A stretch of 40,395 nucleotides of DNA from Caproicibacter sp002399225 (GTDB lineage Bacteria > Bacillota > Clostridia > Oscillospirales > Acutalibacteraceae): assembly GCA_036756705.1 (NCBI GenBank), contig DAIOKN010000021.1:1-40395 (forward strand), written 5' to 3'. Position 1 is the first letter of the stretch. Each line of letters starts with the position of its first letter. Position numbers and translations under genes: made by a program. The notes under the pieces were generated by a model. It did not search any database and was not told where the DNA came from. It saw only the letters and a list, made by a program, of their open reading frames with translations. This document shows positions 1 through 8,442 of the stretch, one piece after another.

Positions 1-395
1 AGATTACAGATACGATTGCCGATTTGCTTACCCGCATCCGCAATGCGAGTTCCGCGAAGCATGATTCCGTGGAGATCCCCGCTTCCAACATGAAGAAAGC
101 CATTGTGCAGATTCTTGTGGACGAGGGTTATGTCAAGAACTATACGGTAAAAGAGGACGGCAAGCAGGGCATCATCAAGGTGAACCTGAAATACGGCGAG
201 GGAAAGACTGCCGTGATCAACGGCCTGCGCAGAGTCAGTAAGCCGGGCCTTCGCATTTATTCAAACGCCGAGGAACTGCCTAAGGTGATGAAAGGCCTTG
301 GCATCGCGATCATCTCAACTTCCAAGGGAATCATGACGGATCGCGAAGCCCGCAAGCAAAACGTGGGCGGCGAAGTCCTCGCATTTATTTGGTAA
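1..395 (+). CDS. rpsH: 30S ribosomal protein S8 (5' end cut by window)
   Basis: S8 binds the central domain of 16S rRNA during 30S assembly. The frame is open from base 3 (ITDTIADLLTRIRNAS, the conserved S8 N-terminus), so only the start Met and part of codon 2 lie outside the window. The C-terminal STSKGIMTDREARKQNVGGE is the conserved S8 rRNA-binding signature. About 130 residues are visible, close to the usual 130-132. It is followed after 17 nt by rplF, the usual spc-operon order. The TTG at 24 is internal and is not the start. Confidence 0.97.
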   Translation, partial: ITDTIADLLTRIRNASSAKHDSVEIPASNMKKAIVQILVDEGYVKNYTVKEDGKQGIIKVNLKYGEGKTAVINGLRRVSKPGLRIYSNAEELPKVMKGLGIAIISTSKGIMTDREARKQNVGGEVLAFIW

Positions 396-412
396 GGTAA
401 GGGGGTGCAGCA

Positions 413-961
413 ATGTCGCGAATTGGAAGAAAACCCATAAATATTCCCGCTGGCGTCACCGTTTCGGTTGACGGCAGCGTTGTATCGGTGAAAGGCCCGA
501 AGGGCAGTCTCAAACAGAAGTTTCACCCGAATATGACCGTGACCGTTGAGAATAACGAGGTCCATGTGGCCCGTCCCAACGATGAAAAGGAAAATAAATC
601 CCTGCACGGCCTGACCCGCTCGCTGATTCACAATATGGTGCTGGGCGTGACCCAGGGCTTTCATAAGGAACTGGAAGTCAATGGCGTCGGTTACCGTGCA
701 CAGAAGCAGGGCAAAAACCTGGTCATGAACCTCGGCTTTTCTCATCAGGTGACGGTGCCGGAGGTGGATGGTATCACCATCGACTGCCCCACCGCGAACA
801 AGATTGTGATTTTCGGCCCTGATAAACAGCAGGTTGGGCAGTTCGCAGCGGAAGTGCGTGAGAAACGCCCGCCGGAGCCGTATAAGGGCAAAGGCATCCG
901 TTATGTGGATGAACATGTCCGCCGCAAGGAAGGCAAGGCCGGCAAGGGCGCCAAGAAGTAA
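413..961 (+). CDS. rplF: 50S ribosomal protein L6
   Basis: L6 sits near the factor-binding site of the 50S subunit and helps bind elongation factors. The 182-residue product starts MSRIGRKPI, the typical L6 N-terminus. It has two related alpha/beta domains and ends with the conserved PPEPYKGKGIRY motif followed by a Lys-rich tail. A Shine-Dalgarno-like GGGGGTG stretch precedes the ATG. It lies between rpsH and rplR, as expected. Confidence 0.98.
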   Translation: MSRIGRKPINIPAGVTVSVDGSVVSVKGPKGSLKQKFHPNMTVTVENNEVHVARPNDEKENKSLHGLTRSLIHNMVLGVTQGFHKELEVNGVGYRAQKQGKNLVMNLGFSHQVTVPEVDGITIDCPTANKIVIFGPDKQQVGQFAAEVREKRPPEPYKGKGIRYVDEHVRRKEGKAGKGAKK

Positions 962-979
962 GGAAGGAGTGAATCATCA

Positions 980-1339
980 ATGGTGAACAAGGCTGACACC
1001 AAGAAAGCCAGATTGCGCCGCCACCGCAGAGTGCGCGGCAAGATTTCGGGCACGGCCGAGTGCCCGCGCCTGAATGTATTTCGCTCTGCCAACAACATCT
1101 ACGCCCAGGTGATTGACGATGTCAAGGGAGTAACGCTTGCTGCTGCTTCCTCACTGGACAAAGAGTTTACTGGTAACGGCGGAAACCAGGAGGCCGCACA
1201 CAAAGTCGGTCAAATGGTTGCAAAACGCGCCGTTGAAAAGGGCATTGAACAGGTCGTATTTGACCGCGGCGGCTATGTGTACCACGGCCGCGTCAAAGAG
1301 CTGGCCGAAGGCGCCCGCGAGGGCGGCCTCAAGTTTTAA
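980..1339 (+). CDS. rplR: 50S ribosomal protein L18
   Basis: L18 binds 5S rRNA with L5 and L25-type proteins and brings it into the central protuberance. The 119-residue product has a basic N-terminal tail (KKARLRRHRRVRGKISGT) followed by the conserved RLNVFRS and IYAQVIDD motifs, and ends with the GRVKELAEGAREGGLKF signature. Length is normal. AAGGAGTG at 962-969 serves as ribosome binding site. Confidence 0.98.
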   Translation: MVNKADTKKARLRRHRRVRGKISGTAECPRLNVFRSANNIYAQVIDDVKGVTLAAASSLDKEFTGNGGNQEAAHKVGQMVAKRAVEKGIEQVVFDRGGYVYHGRVKELAEGAREGGLKF

Positions 1340-1359
1340 AGTAAGGAGGAGAAAAACTT

Positions 1360-1860
1360 TTGGCTAGAATTGACGCATCATCCATGGAAATGAAAGAACA
1401 TGTGGTTGCCATCAACCGTGTGTCGAAAACCGTAAAAGGCGGCCGCATTTTCAAATTTGCGGCGCTGGTTGTCGTCGGCGACGGCAACGGGACCGTCGGT
1501 TTCGGCATTGGCAAAGCAGGTGAAGTCCCCGATGCCATCCGCAAAGGGATAGAAGACGCAAAGAAGAACCTGATTAAAGTCGCCATGCGCGGTTCGACGA
1601 TTCCCCACGAGATTATCGGTGCCTACGGCGCGGGCAGAGTCCTGATGAAACCCGCCGCCCCCGGTACCGGAGTCATCGCCGGCGGCCCGGTCCGCGCAGT
1701 CGTGGAAGCCGTTGGGATCCGCGATATCCGCACCAAGGCGCTTCGCTCCAACAACCCGTGCAATGTGGTCCGCGCAACGCTGGACGGGCTGAAAAAGCTC
1801 CGCAATGCGGAGCAGGTCGCAAAGACACGCGGAAAATCGGTTAAAGAATTATTTGCATAA
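1360..1860 (+). CDS. rpsE: 30S ribosomal protein S5
   Basis: S5 helps form the mRNA entry channel and contributes to decoding accuracy. The 166-residue product starts at a TTG codon, chosen because AAGGAGGA at 1343-1350 lies just upstream. It carries the N-terminal double-stranded-RNA-binding fold (VVAINRVSKTVKGGRIFKF, then GDGNGTVGFGIGKAGEVP) and the C-terminal domain with GTGVIAGGPVRAVVE. Length is normal for S5. Confidence 0.98.
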   Translation: MARIDASSMEMKEHVVAINRVSKTVKGGRIFKFAALVVVGDGNGTVGFGIGKAGEVPDAIRKGIEDAKKNLIKVAMRGSTIPHEIIGAYGAGRVLMKPAAPGTGVIAGGPVRAVVEAVGIRDIRTKALRSNNPCNVVRATLDGLKKLRNAEQVAKTRGKSVKELFA

Positions 1861-1874
1861 GGAGGGCGTGCAGG

Positions 1875-2054
1875 ATGGAACAGCTGAAAATCACGCTGGT
1901 CAAGAGCCTGATCGGCAGCAAAAAGGACCAGATTGCAACCGCCCAGTCTCTTGGTCTTACTAAAATCGGCGATTCGTCGGTTCAGCCCGACAATCCACAG
2001 ACCAAAGGCAAGGTGCAGAAAATCATCCACCTCATCGAGGTAAGCAAAGCGTAG
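1875..2054 (+). CDS. rpmD: 50S ribosomal protein L30
   Basis: This 59-codon gene encodes MEQLKITLVKSLIGSKK... and ends HLIEVSKA. That is the compact bacterial L30 fold with the characteristic KxTLVKSxIG start. L30 is a small 50S protein. AGGAGGG at 1860-1865 sets the ATG. It lies between rpsE and rplO, the standard position. Confidence 0.96.
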   Translation: MEQLKITLVKSLIGSKKDQIATAQSLGLTKIGDSSVQPDNPQTKGKVQKIIHLIEVSKA

Positions 2055-2073
2055 GATAAGGAGGTGCGAATTA

Positions 2074-2514
2074 ATGAAGTTACAAGACCTAACGTCGGTG
2101 CCGGGAGCCAGAAGAGCGCCCAAGAGGATCGGTCGGGGAATAAGCTCCGGTCAAGGTAAGACCGCGGGCAAAGGCCACAAGGGCCAGAAGGCACGTTCCG
2201 GCGGGTCGATCCGCCCGGGATTTGAAGGCGGCCAGATGCCTTTGCAGCGCCGGCTCCCGAAGAGGGGTTTTACCAATATCTTTGCAAACCGCATTATGGC
2301 TGTAAACGTCGGCACGCTCAATCGGTTTGAAGACGGCGCGACGGTAGACACCCAGGCTCTGATTGATGCAGGCATTGTTAAGGTCTGCTGCGACGGGGTG
2401 AAAGTTCTGGGCAACGGTAAACTTGACAAAAAATTGAATGTAAAGGTTTCTGCCTTCTCGGAATCCGCCAAGAAGAAGATTGAGGCCGCAGGCGGGAAGG
2501 CCGAGGTGATCTAA
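2074..2514 (+). CDS. rplO: 50S ribosomal protein L15
   Basis: L15 is a late-assembly 50S protein. The 146-residue product has the extended Gly/Arg/Lys-rich N-terminal arm (KRIGRGISSGQGKTAGKGHK), the conserved FEGGQMPLQRRLPKRGF motif and a globular C-terminal domain ending in a KIEAAGGKAEVI-type segment. AAGGAGGTG at 2058-2066 is an excellent ribosome binding site. The stop is one base from the secY start, so translation is probably coupled. Confidence 0.98.
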   Translation: MKLQDLTSVPGARRAPKRIGRGISSGQGKTAGKGHKGQKARSGGSIRPGFEGGQMPLQRRLPKRGFTNIFANRIMAVNVGTLNRFEDGATVDTQALIDAGIVKVCCDGVKVLGNGKLDKKLNVKVSAFSESAKKKIEAAGGKAEVI

Positions 2515-2515
2515 G

Positions 2516-3850
2516 GTGTTCAAAACCATCAAGAATGCCTGGTCGATTCCCGATCTCCGCAAGAAGATGCTCTTTACGCTGTTCATTATCATTGTGTTCC
2601 GCTTCGGGTCGGCCATTCCGGTCCCTTTTCTGAACACGGAGGCCTTGAAGGGCCTGATGACGGAGGTCGGCAAGACCGGCACGGCTCTGAGTTACCTTGA
2701 CATGCTGTCCGGCGGTGCTTTTGCAAACGCCACTTTGTTTGCAATGAGCGTCACGCCGTATATCAACAGCTCCATTGTCATTCAGCTCCTCACCGTGGCG
2801 ATTCCGGCGTTGGAGCGCATGGCGAAAGAGGGGGAGGAAGGCCGCAAGCGCCTGGGGGCCATTACCCGTTATGTGTCCATCCTTCTGGCGCTGATTCAGG
2901 GAACCGCTTATTACTTCTATCTGCGCAACAGCTCCTACCAGGGAACTCCGATCGCAGAATACACACATGGCTGGCAGGCCGTGTTCACCGCATTTGTCAT
3001 TATTCTGGCCTTTACGGCGGGCGCCGCCCTGATGATGTGGCTGGGCGAGCAAATCAATCAGTTCGGCATTGGCAACGGAATTTCCATTCTGCTGTTTGCC
3101 GGCATTGTAGCAAGGATGCCACATGTGATCAACACGCTGCACACTTTCTGGCAGTCCGCAAATCAGGACCCGACCAGCTTCGGAAAATATTATTTTCTGG
3201 TTCCGCTGTTCGTGGTGCTGTTCCTGGTCGTCATGTGGGTTATTGTGTTTATGTATGACGCGGAGCGCCGGATTCCCGTTCAGTACGCCAAGCGCGTGGT
3301 CGGGCGGAAAATGTACGGCGGACAGAGCACCCACATTCCGATCAAGATTGGAATGTCCGGCGTAATGCCGATCATCTTCGCCAGCTCGATCCTTGTGATC
3401 CCCAGCACCATTCAGCTGTTTATGGGCAAGCGCGTGACTACGGGTTTCTGGAAAAGCTTTTTTGATGCGTTTTCCTCGACGGGTTGGCTTTACTCGTTCT
3501 TATATTTTGTTCTCATTATTCTCTTTGCGTATTTTTATATGACAATTCAGTATAATCCCATTGAGATGGCCAATAATCTCCGTCAGAGCAACGGCACCAT
3601 TCCCGGCATCCGCCCGGGCAAGTCAACCAGCGACTACATTGCAAAGGTCCTTTCCAAGGTCACTTTCATCGGTTCGCTGTTTCTCGGGTTCATTGCGTTG
3701 ATGCCAATTATTTTCGGTGCCACGACCGGCATGAGCAATCTTTCGGTCGGCGGCACATCCATCCTGATTCTGGTCGGGGTGGCTCTGGAAACCGTGCAGC
3801 AGATGGAGTCCCAGATGATGATGCGGCATTACAAGGGCTTCCTTGATTGA
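2516..3850 (+). CDS. secY: Preprotein translocase subunit SecY
   Basis: SecY is the pore subunit of the SecYEG channel in the cytoplasmic membrane. The 444-residue product starts with GTG, one base after the rplO stop. It shows the SecY N-terminus (MFKTIKNAWSIPDLRKKM), ten hydrophobic segments, the TPYINSSI motif after TM2, and the ribosome/SecA-contacting loops RRIPVQYAKRVVG and NNLRQSNGTIPGIRPG. It ends MESQMMMRHYKGFLD, as is typical. Full length, with no odd features. Confidence 0.98.
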   Translation: MFKTIKNAWSIPDLRKKMLFTLFIIIVFRFGSAIPVPFLNTEALKGLMTEVGKTGTALSYLDMLSGGAFANATLFAMSVTPYINSSIVIQLLTVAIPALERMAKEGEEGRKRLGAITRYVSILLALIQGTAYYFYLRNSSYQGTPIAEYTHGWQAVFTAFVIILAFTAGAALMMWLGEQINQFGIGNGISILLFAGIVARMPHVINTLHTFWQSANQDPTSFGKYYFLVPLFVVLFLVVMWVIVFMYDAERRIPVQYAKRVVGRKMYGGQSTHIPIKIGMSGVMPIIFASSILVIPSTIQLFMGKRVTTGFWKSFFDAFSSTGWLYSFLYFVLIILFAYFYMTIQYNPIEMANNLRQSNGTIPGIRPGKSTSDYIAKVLSKVTFIGSLFLGFIALMPIIFGATTGMSNLSVGGTSILILVGVALETVQQMESQMMMRHYKGFLD

Positions 3851-3866
3851 TGAAGGAGTGTTTCAA

Positions 3867-4499
3867 TTGACTTTTATTTTTCTTGGTGCACCCGGAGCGG
3901 GCAAGGGGACCCAGGCGGAAATCCTCTCCCGTGAGAAAAATGTTCCAACCATTTCTACAGGAAATATCATTCGAAGCGCGCTGAAAAACGGCACGGAAAT
4001 GGGCTTGCGTGCGAAAGCTTATACAGAGTCTGGCAGGCTGGTTCCGGATGAGATCGTTATCGGAATCATCCGGGAACGCTTGGAGGAGCCGGACTGCAAG
4101 AACGGTTTTATTCTGGACGGCTTTCCGCGCACCATTCCCCAGGCCGAGGCTCTGGACAAAATGGGCATTGCCATCGACCGGGTCATAGACCTTGAAGTCC
4201 CGGAAAAGACGATCATGGCCCGGCTGTCCGGACGCCGTGTCTGCGAAAAGTGCGGCGCTTCTTACCACCTGGTCAATAAAAAACCGAAGGTGGAGGGCGT
4301 CTGCGACCTTTGCGGAGGCACCTTGATTCAGCGCAAGGATGACGAACCGGAAACCATAAAGGCGCGTTTAAAAGTATATCATGAGCAGACGGAGCCTTTG
4401 AAGGCTTACTACGAAAAGCAGGGAAAGCTGGTCGCAGTGCAAGGGTGCGAAACAGTTTCCGATACCACCCGTGCCGTGCTCAATGCAATCGAGGCTTGA
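3867..4499 (+). CDS. adk: Adenylate kinase
   Basis: Adk interconverts ATP + AMP and 2 ADP in the cytosol. I place the start at TTG 3867, preceded by GAAGGAGTG, giving 210 residues. The frame is open further upstream (from 3843) but that would put 8 extra residues before the conserved TFIFLGAPGAGKGTQ. P-loop GAPGAGKGT is at residues 7-15. The LID domain carries a Cys4 zinc knuckle (C126, C129, C146, C149), as in many Gram-positive enzymes. FILDGFPRT is the AMP-site signature. It sits between secY and map, as usual. Confidence 0.97.
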   Translation: MTFIFLGAPGAGKGTQAEILSREKNVPTISTGNIIRSALKNGTEMGLRAKAYTESGRLVPDEIVIGIIRERLEEPDCKNGFILDGFPRTIPQAEALDKMGIAIDRVIDLEVPEKTIMARLSGRRVCEKCGASYHLVNKKPKVEGVCDLCGGTLIQRKDDEPETIKARLKVYHEQTEPLKAYYEKQGKLVAVQGCETVSDTTRAVLNAIEA

Positions 4500-4503
4500 T
4501 TTG

Positions 4504-5256
4504 ATGATCGTTTTAAAGACAGCACGAGAATTGAAAATCATGAGGGAAGCTGGCCGAATCGCGGCCAACGCACTGAAAGCCGCCGGAGCTGCGGTGGAAC
4601 CCGGTGTTTCCACATGGGAAATCAGCCATGTGGCGCGCCGCACCATTGAGCAGGCGGGGGCAAAGCCCACCTTCCTCGGGTACGGCGGGTACCCTGCCAG
4701 CGCCTGTGTTTCCGTGAACAATGTTGTCATCCATGGCATACCGAGCAAAAAGCATATCATCAGGGAAGGCGATATCGTCAGTATCGATGTCGGCGCGACC
4801 TATGAGGGATTCGTCGGCGACAACGCCTATACGTTTCCATGCGGAAAGGTCAGCCAGGAAGCGCAGAACCTGATGGACGCAACGCGCGAAAGCCTGTTTG
4901 AAGGAATTCGGGCCGCCGTAGCCGGCAACCGGCTGGGCGACATCGGCAGCGCGGTCCAAAAGTATGCCGAAGCTCGCGGTTACTCGGTGGTACGGGATTA
5001 TGTCGGCCACGGAGTAGGCGCGAAAATGCATGAAGATCCCAGTGTCCCCAATTACGGCACGCCCGGAAGGGGCGTGCGCCTGTTGCCGGGCATGACCATT
5101 GCCATTGAGCCGATGATCAATCAGGGTGTCAAAGAGGTGAAGACGCTGCCGGACGGTTGGACGACCGTCACCGCAGACGGCAAACTTTCCGCGCACTTTG
5201 AAAATTCCATTGCAATTACCCCGAACGGGCCGGTAATTCTGACCGTTGCGGATTAG
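4504..5256 (+). CDS. map: Methionine aminopeptidase, type I
   Basis: Removes the initiator Met from nascent proteins. The start ATG 4504 gives 250 residues and lies 4 nt after the adk stop. An upstream in-frame ATG inside adk gives a poor N-terminus. The pita-bread fold metal ligands are visible: D95, D106, H169, E202 and E233, with the substrate-contact His at H77. There is no N-terminal zinc-finger extension, so it is the short type I form. The second ligand motif reads GDNAYTF where GDAA is more common. Confidence 0.97.
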   Translation: MIVLKTARELKIMREAGRIAANALKAAGAAVEPGVSTWEISHVARRTIEQAGAKPTFLGYGGYPASACVSVNNVVIHGIPSKKHIIREGDIVSIDVGATYEGFVGDNAYTFPCGKVSQEAQNLMDATRESLFEGIRAAVAGNRLGDIGSAVQKYAEARGYSVVRDYVGHGVGAKMHEDPSVPNYGTPGRGVRLLPGMTIAIEPMINQGVKEVKTLPDGWTTVTADGKLSAHFENSIAITPNGPVILTVAD

Positions 5257-5264
5257 GTGGCGGT

Positions 5265-5552
5265 ATGGAATTTGTCAGAGGGTTGGTGGTTCGGTCCGCT
5301 GCCGGGCGAGACAAAGGCGGTTTTTTCGCAGTGCTTCAGGCGGATGTGCAGGGCGTCACCATCTGTGACGGAAAACGACGGCGCCTGGAACACCCGAAAA
5401 AGAAAAATGCAAAACATCTTTTCCCCACCAACACGCGGCTGCCGGAGCAGTCACTGCGGACCAACCGTGAAATCCGCCGGACCCTTGCCGCGTATCGGGT
5501 CGGGGACCGCTTTCCACAGGAGGAGGCACATGTATGTCGAAACAGGACGTAA
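5265..5552 (+). CDS. KOW-domain RNA-binding protein (L14e-like)
   Basis: A 95-residue protein of the small KOW-domain family commonly found between map and infA in Clostridia. The N-terminal 55 residues read as a KOW/SH3-like fold (VRGLVVRSAAGRDKGGFFAV, then ICDGKRRRLEHPKKKNAKHL). The rest is basic and ends with the family segment TNREIRRTLAAYR. The ATG is preceded by AGGTGG. The 3' end overlaps infA by 19 nt in another frame, so its translation may affect infA initiation. Its role is unproven; a ribosome- or RNA-related function is inferred from domain and operon. Confidence 0.85.
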   Translation: MEFVRGLVVRSAAGRDKGGFFAVLQADVQGVTICDGKRRRLEHPKKKNAKHLFPTNTRLPEQSLRTNREIRRTLAAYRVGDRFPQEEAHVCRNRT

Positions 5553-5752
5553 TTGAAACTGAAGGCATCGTAACGGAGGCTTTGCCGAACGCCATGTTTA
5601 CGGTCGAGCTTCCCAATCACCATACGGTACTCGCGCATATTTCCGGCAAGCTCCGGATGAATTTTATCCGGATCCTTCCCGGCGACAAGGTCACTATTGA
5701 GCTGTCGCCGTATGATCTGACGCGCGGGCGCATCACATGGCGTTCGAAATAA
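5534..5752 (+). CDS. infA: Translation initiation factor IF-1
   Basis: IF-1 occupies the 30S A site during initiation. The 72-residue product is a single OB-fold (S1-like) domain: MSKQDVIETEGIVTEALPN, then FTVELPNHHTVLAHISGKLR, then the conserved MNFIRILPGDKVTIELSPYDLTRGRI region. CAGGAGGAGG at 5518-5527 is a very strong ribosome binding site that lies inside the upstream KOW gene. Confidence 0.98.
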   Translation: MSKQDVIETEGIVTEALPNAMFTVELPNHHTVLAHISGKLRMNFIRILPGDKVTIELSPYDLTRGRITWRSK

Positions 5753-5780
5753 ACAAGGACTCTGCAAGGAGGGAACCCAA

Positions 5781-5894
5781 ATGAAAGTCAGACCTTCCGT
5801 CAAAAAAATGTGCGATAAATGCAAAATTATTAAGCGCAAGGGCAAGGTCATGGTGATCTGCGAAAACCCCAAGCATAAACAGCGCCAGGGCTAA
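5781..5894 (+). CDS. rpmJ: 50S ribosomal protein L36 (zinc-binding form)
   Basis: A 37-codon gene, MKVRPSVKKMCDKCKIIKRK... ending KHKQRQG. The C-x2-C-x12-C-x4-H zinc knuckle is intact, so this is the C+ form of L36. AAGGAGGG at 5767-5774 precedes the ATG. It lies between infA and rpsM, as in other Firmicutes. Confidence 0.97.
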   Translation: MKVRPSVKKMCDKCKIIKRKGKVMVICENPKHKQRQG

Positions 5895-5929
5895 GGCGCG
5901 AACCAAAAGAAAACGGAGGTGCAACCAGT

Positions 5930-6298
5930 ATGGCGCGTATAGCAGGGATTGATCTGCCTAGGGATAAGCGCATTGAGATTGCTCTAACTTATATTTTCGG
6001 AATCGGCCGCAAAACCGCAACGCAGATCTGCGCCGAAACGGGAGTGAACCCGGACACCCGCGTTCGCGATCTTTCGGAAGACGATGCGGCAAAAATCAGG
6101 GAATACATTGAACATCATTGCCGCGTGGAGGGCGACCTTCGCCGCGATGTTGCGTTCGATATTAAAAGACTTATAGAAATCGGCTGCTACCGCGGTGTCC
6201 GTCACCGCAGAGGACTCCCGGTCAGGGGTCAGCGCACAAAGACAAATGCGCGCACCTGCAAGGGACCGAGAAAGACCATGGCCAACAAGAAGAAATAA
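5930..6298 (+). CDS. rpsM: 30S ribosomal protein S13
   Basis: S13 sits in the 30S head and contacts P-site tRNA and the 50S bridges. The 122-residue product begins MARIAGIDLPRDKRIEIALT and contains the helix-two-turn-helix region (FGIGRKTATQIC). It ends with the Arg/Lys-rich tRNA-contacting tail (RGLPVRGQRTKTNARTCKG). CGGAGGTG at 5914-5921 is the ribosome binding site. First of the alpha-operon ribosomal genes. Confidence 0.98.
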   Translation: MARIAGIDLPRDKRIEIALTYIFGIGRKTATQICAETGVNPDTRVRDLSEDDAAKIREYIEHHCRVEGDLRRDVAFDIKRLIEIGCYRGVRHRRGLPVRGQRTKTNARTCKGPRKTMANKKK

Positions 6299-6319
6299 TC
6301 TTTGGGAGGGATATCAGAA

Positions 6320-6727
6320 ATGGCAGCACAGAAAGCGGGGACGCAAAAATCCGGCACGCGCAAACGCCGTGAGCGCAAGAATATTGATCGTGGCTCCGCC
6401 CATATTCAGTCCACTTTTAACAATACGATTGTCACCATTACCGATGTTCAGGGCAATGCGGTTTCCTGGGCAAGCTCCGGTGAACTTGGGTTCAGGGGCT
6501 CTAGAAAATCCACTCCTTTTGCTGCGCAGACGGCGGCGGAAACCGCGGCGAAAGCGGCCATGGAACACGGCATGAAATCGGTTGAGGTCTATGTTAAGGG
6601 CCCCGGTTCCGGACGTGAGGCCGCCATCCGTGCGCTGCAGGGCGCCGGGCTGGAGGTCAGCATGATCAAGGACGTTACGCCGATTCCCCACAACGGATGC
6701 CGTCCGCCGAAAAGAAGACGCGTGTAA
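6320..6727 (+). CDS. rpsK: 30S ribosomal protein S11
   Basis: S11 forms part of the 30S platform with S18 and S6. The start is ATG 6320, preceded by GGGAGGG at 6303-6309, giving 135 residues. An in-frame TTG at 6302 overlaps that ribosome binding site and is unlikely. The core motifs IDRGSAHIQSTFNNTIVTI, GFRGSRKSTPFAAQ and VKGPGSGREAAIRALQ are all intact, and the C-terminus TPIPHNGCRPPKRRRV is canonical. Confidence 0.98.
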   Translation: MAAQKAGTQKSGTRKRRERKNIDRGSAHIQSTFNNTIVTITDVQGNAVSWASSGELGFRGSRKSTPFAAQTAAETAAKAAMEHGMKSVEVYVKGPGSGREAAIRALQGAGLEVSMIKDVTPIPHNGCRPPKRRRV

Positions 6728-6754
6728 CCGATTTTTAGGAGGTGCAACCAAAAG

Positions 6755-7381
6755 ATGGCAAGATATACAGATTCCGTCTGCAAACTCTGCCGCAGAGAGG
6801 GCCAGAAGCTCTTTCTCAAAGGTTCGAGGTGCTACACGGATAAATGCGCAGTGACGCGCAGGGCGTATGCGCCGGGCCAGCATGGCCAGGGCCGTAAAAA
6901 AACCTCTGAGTACGGTCTTCAGCTGCGCGCAAAACAGACTGCAAAACGCTATTATGGCGTGCTGGAATCGCAATTTTTAAAATATTACGAAATGGCTACG
7001 AAAAAAGAAGGAAAAACAGGCGAAGAACTGCTCATTCTGCTGGAGCGCAGGCTGGACAACGTCGTTTATCGCCTCGGCTGGGCCAATTCCAGGGCGGAAG
7101 CCCGCCAGCTTGTTGTTCACGGGCATTTCACCGTAAACGGCGGGCGCGTGGATATTCCTTCTTTCCTTGTAAAGCCGGGGGATATGGTTTCCATTCGGGA
7201 CAAGAGCCGCAAGAGCGAGAAGATTAAAGCGGTTCTCGAACAGAATGCCTCCCGCCCCGTGCCCAAGTGGCTCGAGGTAAACCGCGAAACTCTGGAAGGC
7301 AAGATCCTCGCGCTGCCCACGCGGGATGAGATTGACCTTTCAGTTGACGAGACTCTCATTGTTGAGTTGTACTCCAAGTAA
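6755..7381 (+). CDS. rpsD: 30S ribosomal protein S4
   Basis: S4 nucleates 30S assembly. The 208-residue product has the N-terminal Cys-bearing segment (SVCKLCRREGQKLFLKG...), the ARRAYAPGQHG-like loop and the S4/PKD RNA-binding domain (LERRLDNVVYRLGWANSRAEA). It ends with the usual ELYSK. The 69-nt gap to rpoA shows no obvious terminator. In Bacillus rpsD is elsewhere, whereas Clostridia keep it here. Confidence 0.98.
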   Translation: MARYTDSVCKLCRREGQKLFLKGSRCYTDKCAVTRRAYAPGQHGQGRKKTSEYGLQLRAKQTAKRYYGVLESQFLKYYEMATKKEGKTGEELLILLERRLDNVVYRLGWANSRAEARQLVVHGHFTVNGGRVDIPSFLVKPGDMVSIRDKSRKSEKIKAVLEQNASRPVPKWLEVNRETLEGKILALPTRDEIDLSVDETLIVELYSK

Positions 7382-7449
7382 CACATTCTGCAGCGCAGGA
7401 GCCATCACGGCAGATATTTTGATCCGCTACAGGTCAAGGAGGGTCGCTA

Positions 7450-8403
7450 ATGATCGAGATTGAGAAGCCTAAAATTGAAACGAATGTATTGTCGGGTGAC
7501 GGCACCTATGGCAAGTTCATTGTCGAGCCCCTGGAACGCGGGTTCGGCACCACGCTGGGGAACAGTCTTCGGCGCGTGCTGCTGTCGTCTTTACCGGGCG
7601 TTGCGGTCACGTCGATCAAAATCGACGGTGTCCTGCATGAATTTTCCACAATTCCCGGTGTGAAAGAGGATGTGACCGAAATCATCCTGAATATCAAGGG
7701 GCTGACGGCAAAGCTGCACTGCGACGGGCCCAAAACGGTTGAGATCTGCGCCGAAGGGCCTTGCGAGGTGACGGCCGACTCAATCAAGTGCGACAGCGAG
7801 GTGGAGCTCCTCAACCCGGATATGCACATTGCAACGCTGGGGGACGATGCCAAACTGTACATGGAACTCACTTTGGACAAAGGGCGCGGCTATGTTTCCG
7901 CGGAGCGGAACAAACAAAACATGAATGCCAGCGTGATCGGCGTGCTGCCGGTGGATTCCATCTATACTCCGGTCTACAAGGTTAATTACAATGTAGAGCC
8001 GACCCGCGTTGGTCAGAGCATTGACTTTGACAAGCTGACGCTTGAAGTCTGGACCAACGGCGTGATCGGTGCCCAGGAGGCGGTTTCCCTTGCTGCGAAA
8101 GTGCTGACCGAACACCTGAATCTGTTTGTTGACCTGTCCGATAAGGGCAGCAACACCGAGATCATGGTGGAAAAGGACGACAAGAGCAAGGAAAAACTGC
8201 TGGATATGACAATTGAAGAACTGGATCTTTCGGTCCGCTCTTTCAACTGTCTGAAGCGCGCCGGAATCAACACGGTTGGCGACATCATCAGCAAGTCGGA
8301 AGACGATATGATGAAAGTCCGCAACCTTGGACGCAAATCCCTCGAAGAGGTTGTCTGGAAGATGGCCTCTCTCGGTTTCAATCTGCGCAAGGACGACGAG
8401 TAG
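7450..8403 (+). CDS. rpoA: DNA-directed RNA polymerase subunit alpha
   Basis: Alpha dimerises to start RNA polymerase assembly, and its C-terminal domain contacts UP elements and activators. The 317-residue product has the N-terminal dimerisation/assembly domain (about 1-230, with YGKFIVEPLERGFGTTLGNS and RRVLLSSLPG) and the helix-hairpin-helix C-terminal domain (about 250-310, ELDLSVRSFNCLKRAGI and RNLGRKSLEEV). AAGGAGGG at 7436-7443 precedes the ATG. Full length. Confidence 0.98.
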   Translation: MIEIEKPKIETNVLSGDGTYGKFIVEPLERGFGTTLGNSLRRVLLSSLPGVAVTSIKIDGVLHEFSTIPGVKEDVTEIILNIKGLTAKLHCDGPKTVEICAEGPCEVTADSIKCDSEVELLNPDMHIATLGDDAKLYMELTLDKGRGYVSAERNKQNMNASVIGVLPVDSIYTPVYKVNYNVEPTRVGQSIDFDKLTLEVWTNGVIGAQEAVSLAAKVLTEHLNLFVDLSDKGSNTEIMVEKDDKSKEKLLDMTIEELDLSVRSFNCLKRAGINTVGDIISKSEDDMMKVRNLGRKSLEEVVWKMASLGFNLRKDDE

Positions 8404-8442
8404 TCTTTGCGGAACCTTTAAAGGTAAAGGAGTGATAGATCG

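Noticed and set aside
257..2682. Long open frames on the - strand across the ribosomal genes
   Set aside because: They are antisense shadows of the GC-rich coding frames, without ribosome binding sites or family resemblance.
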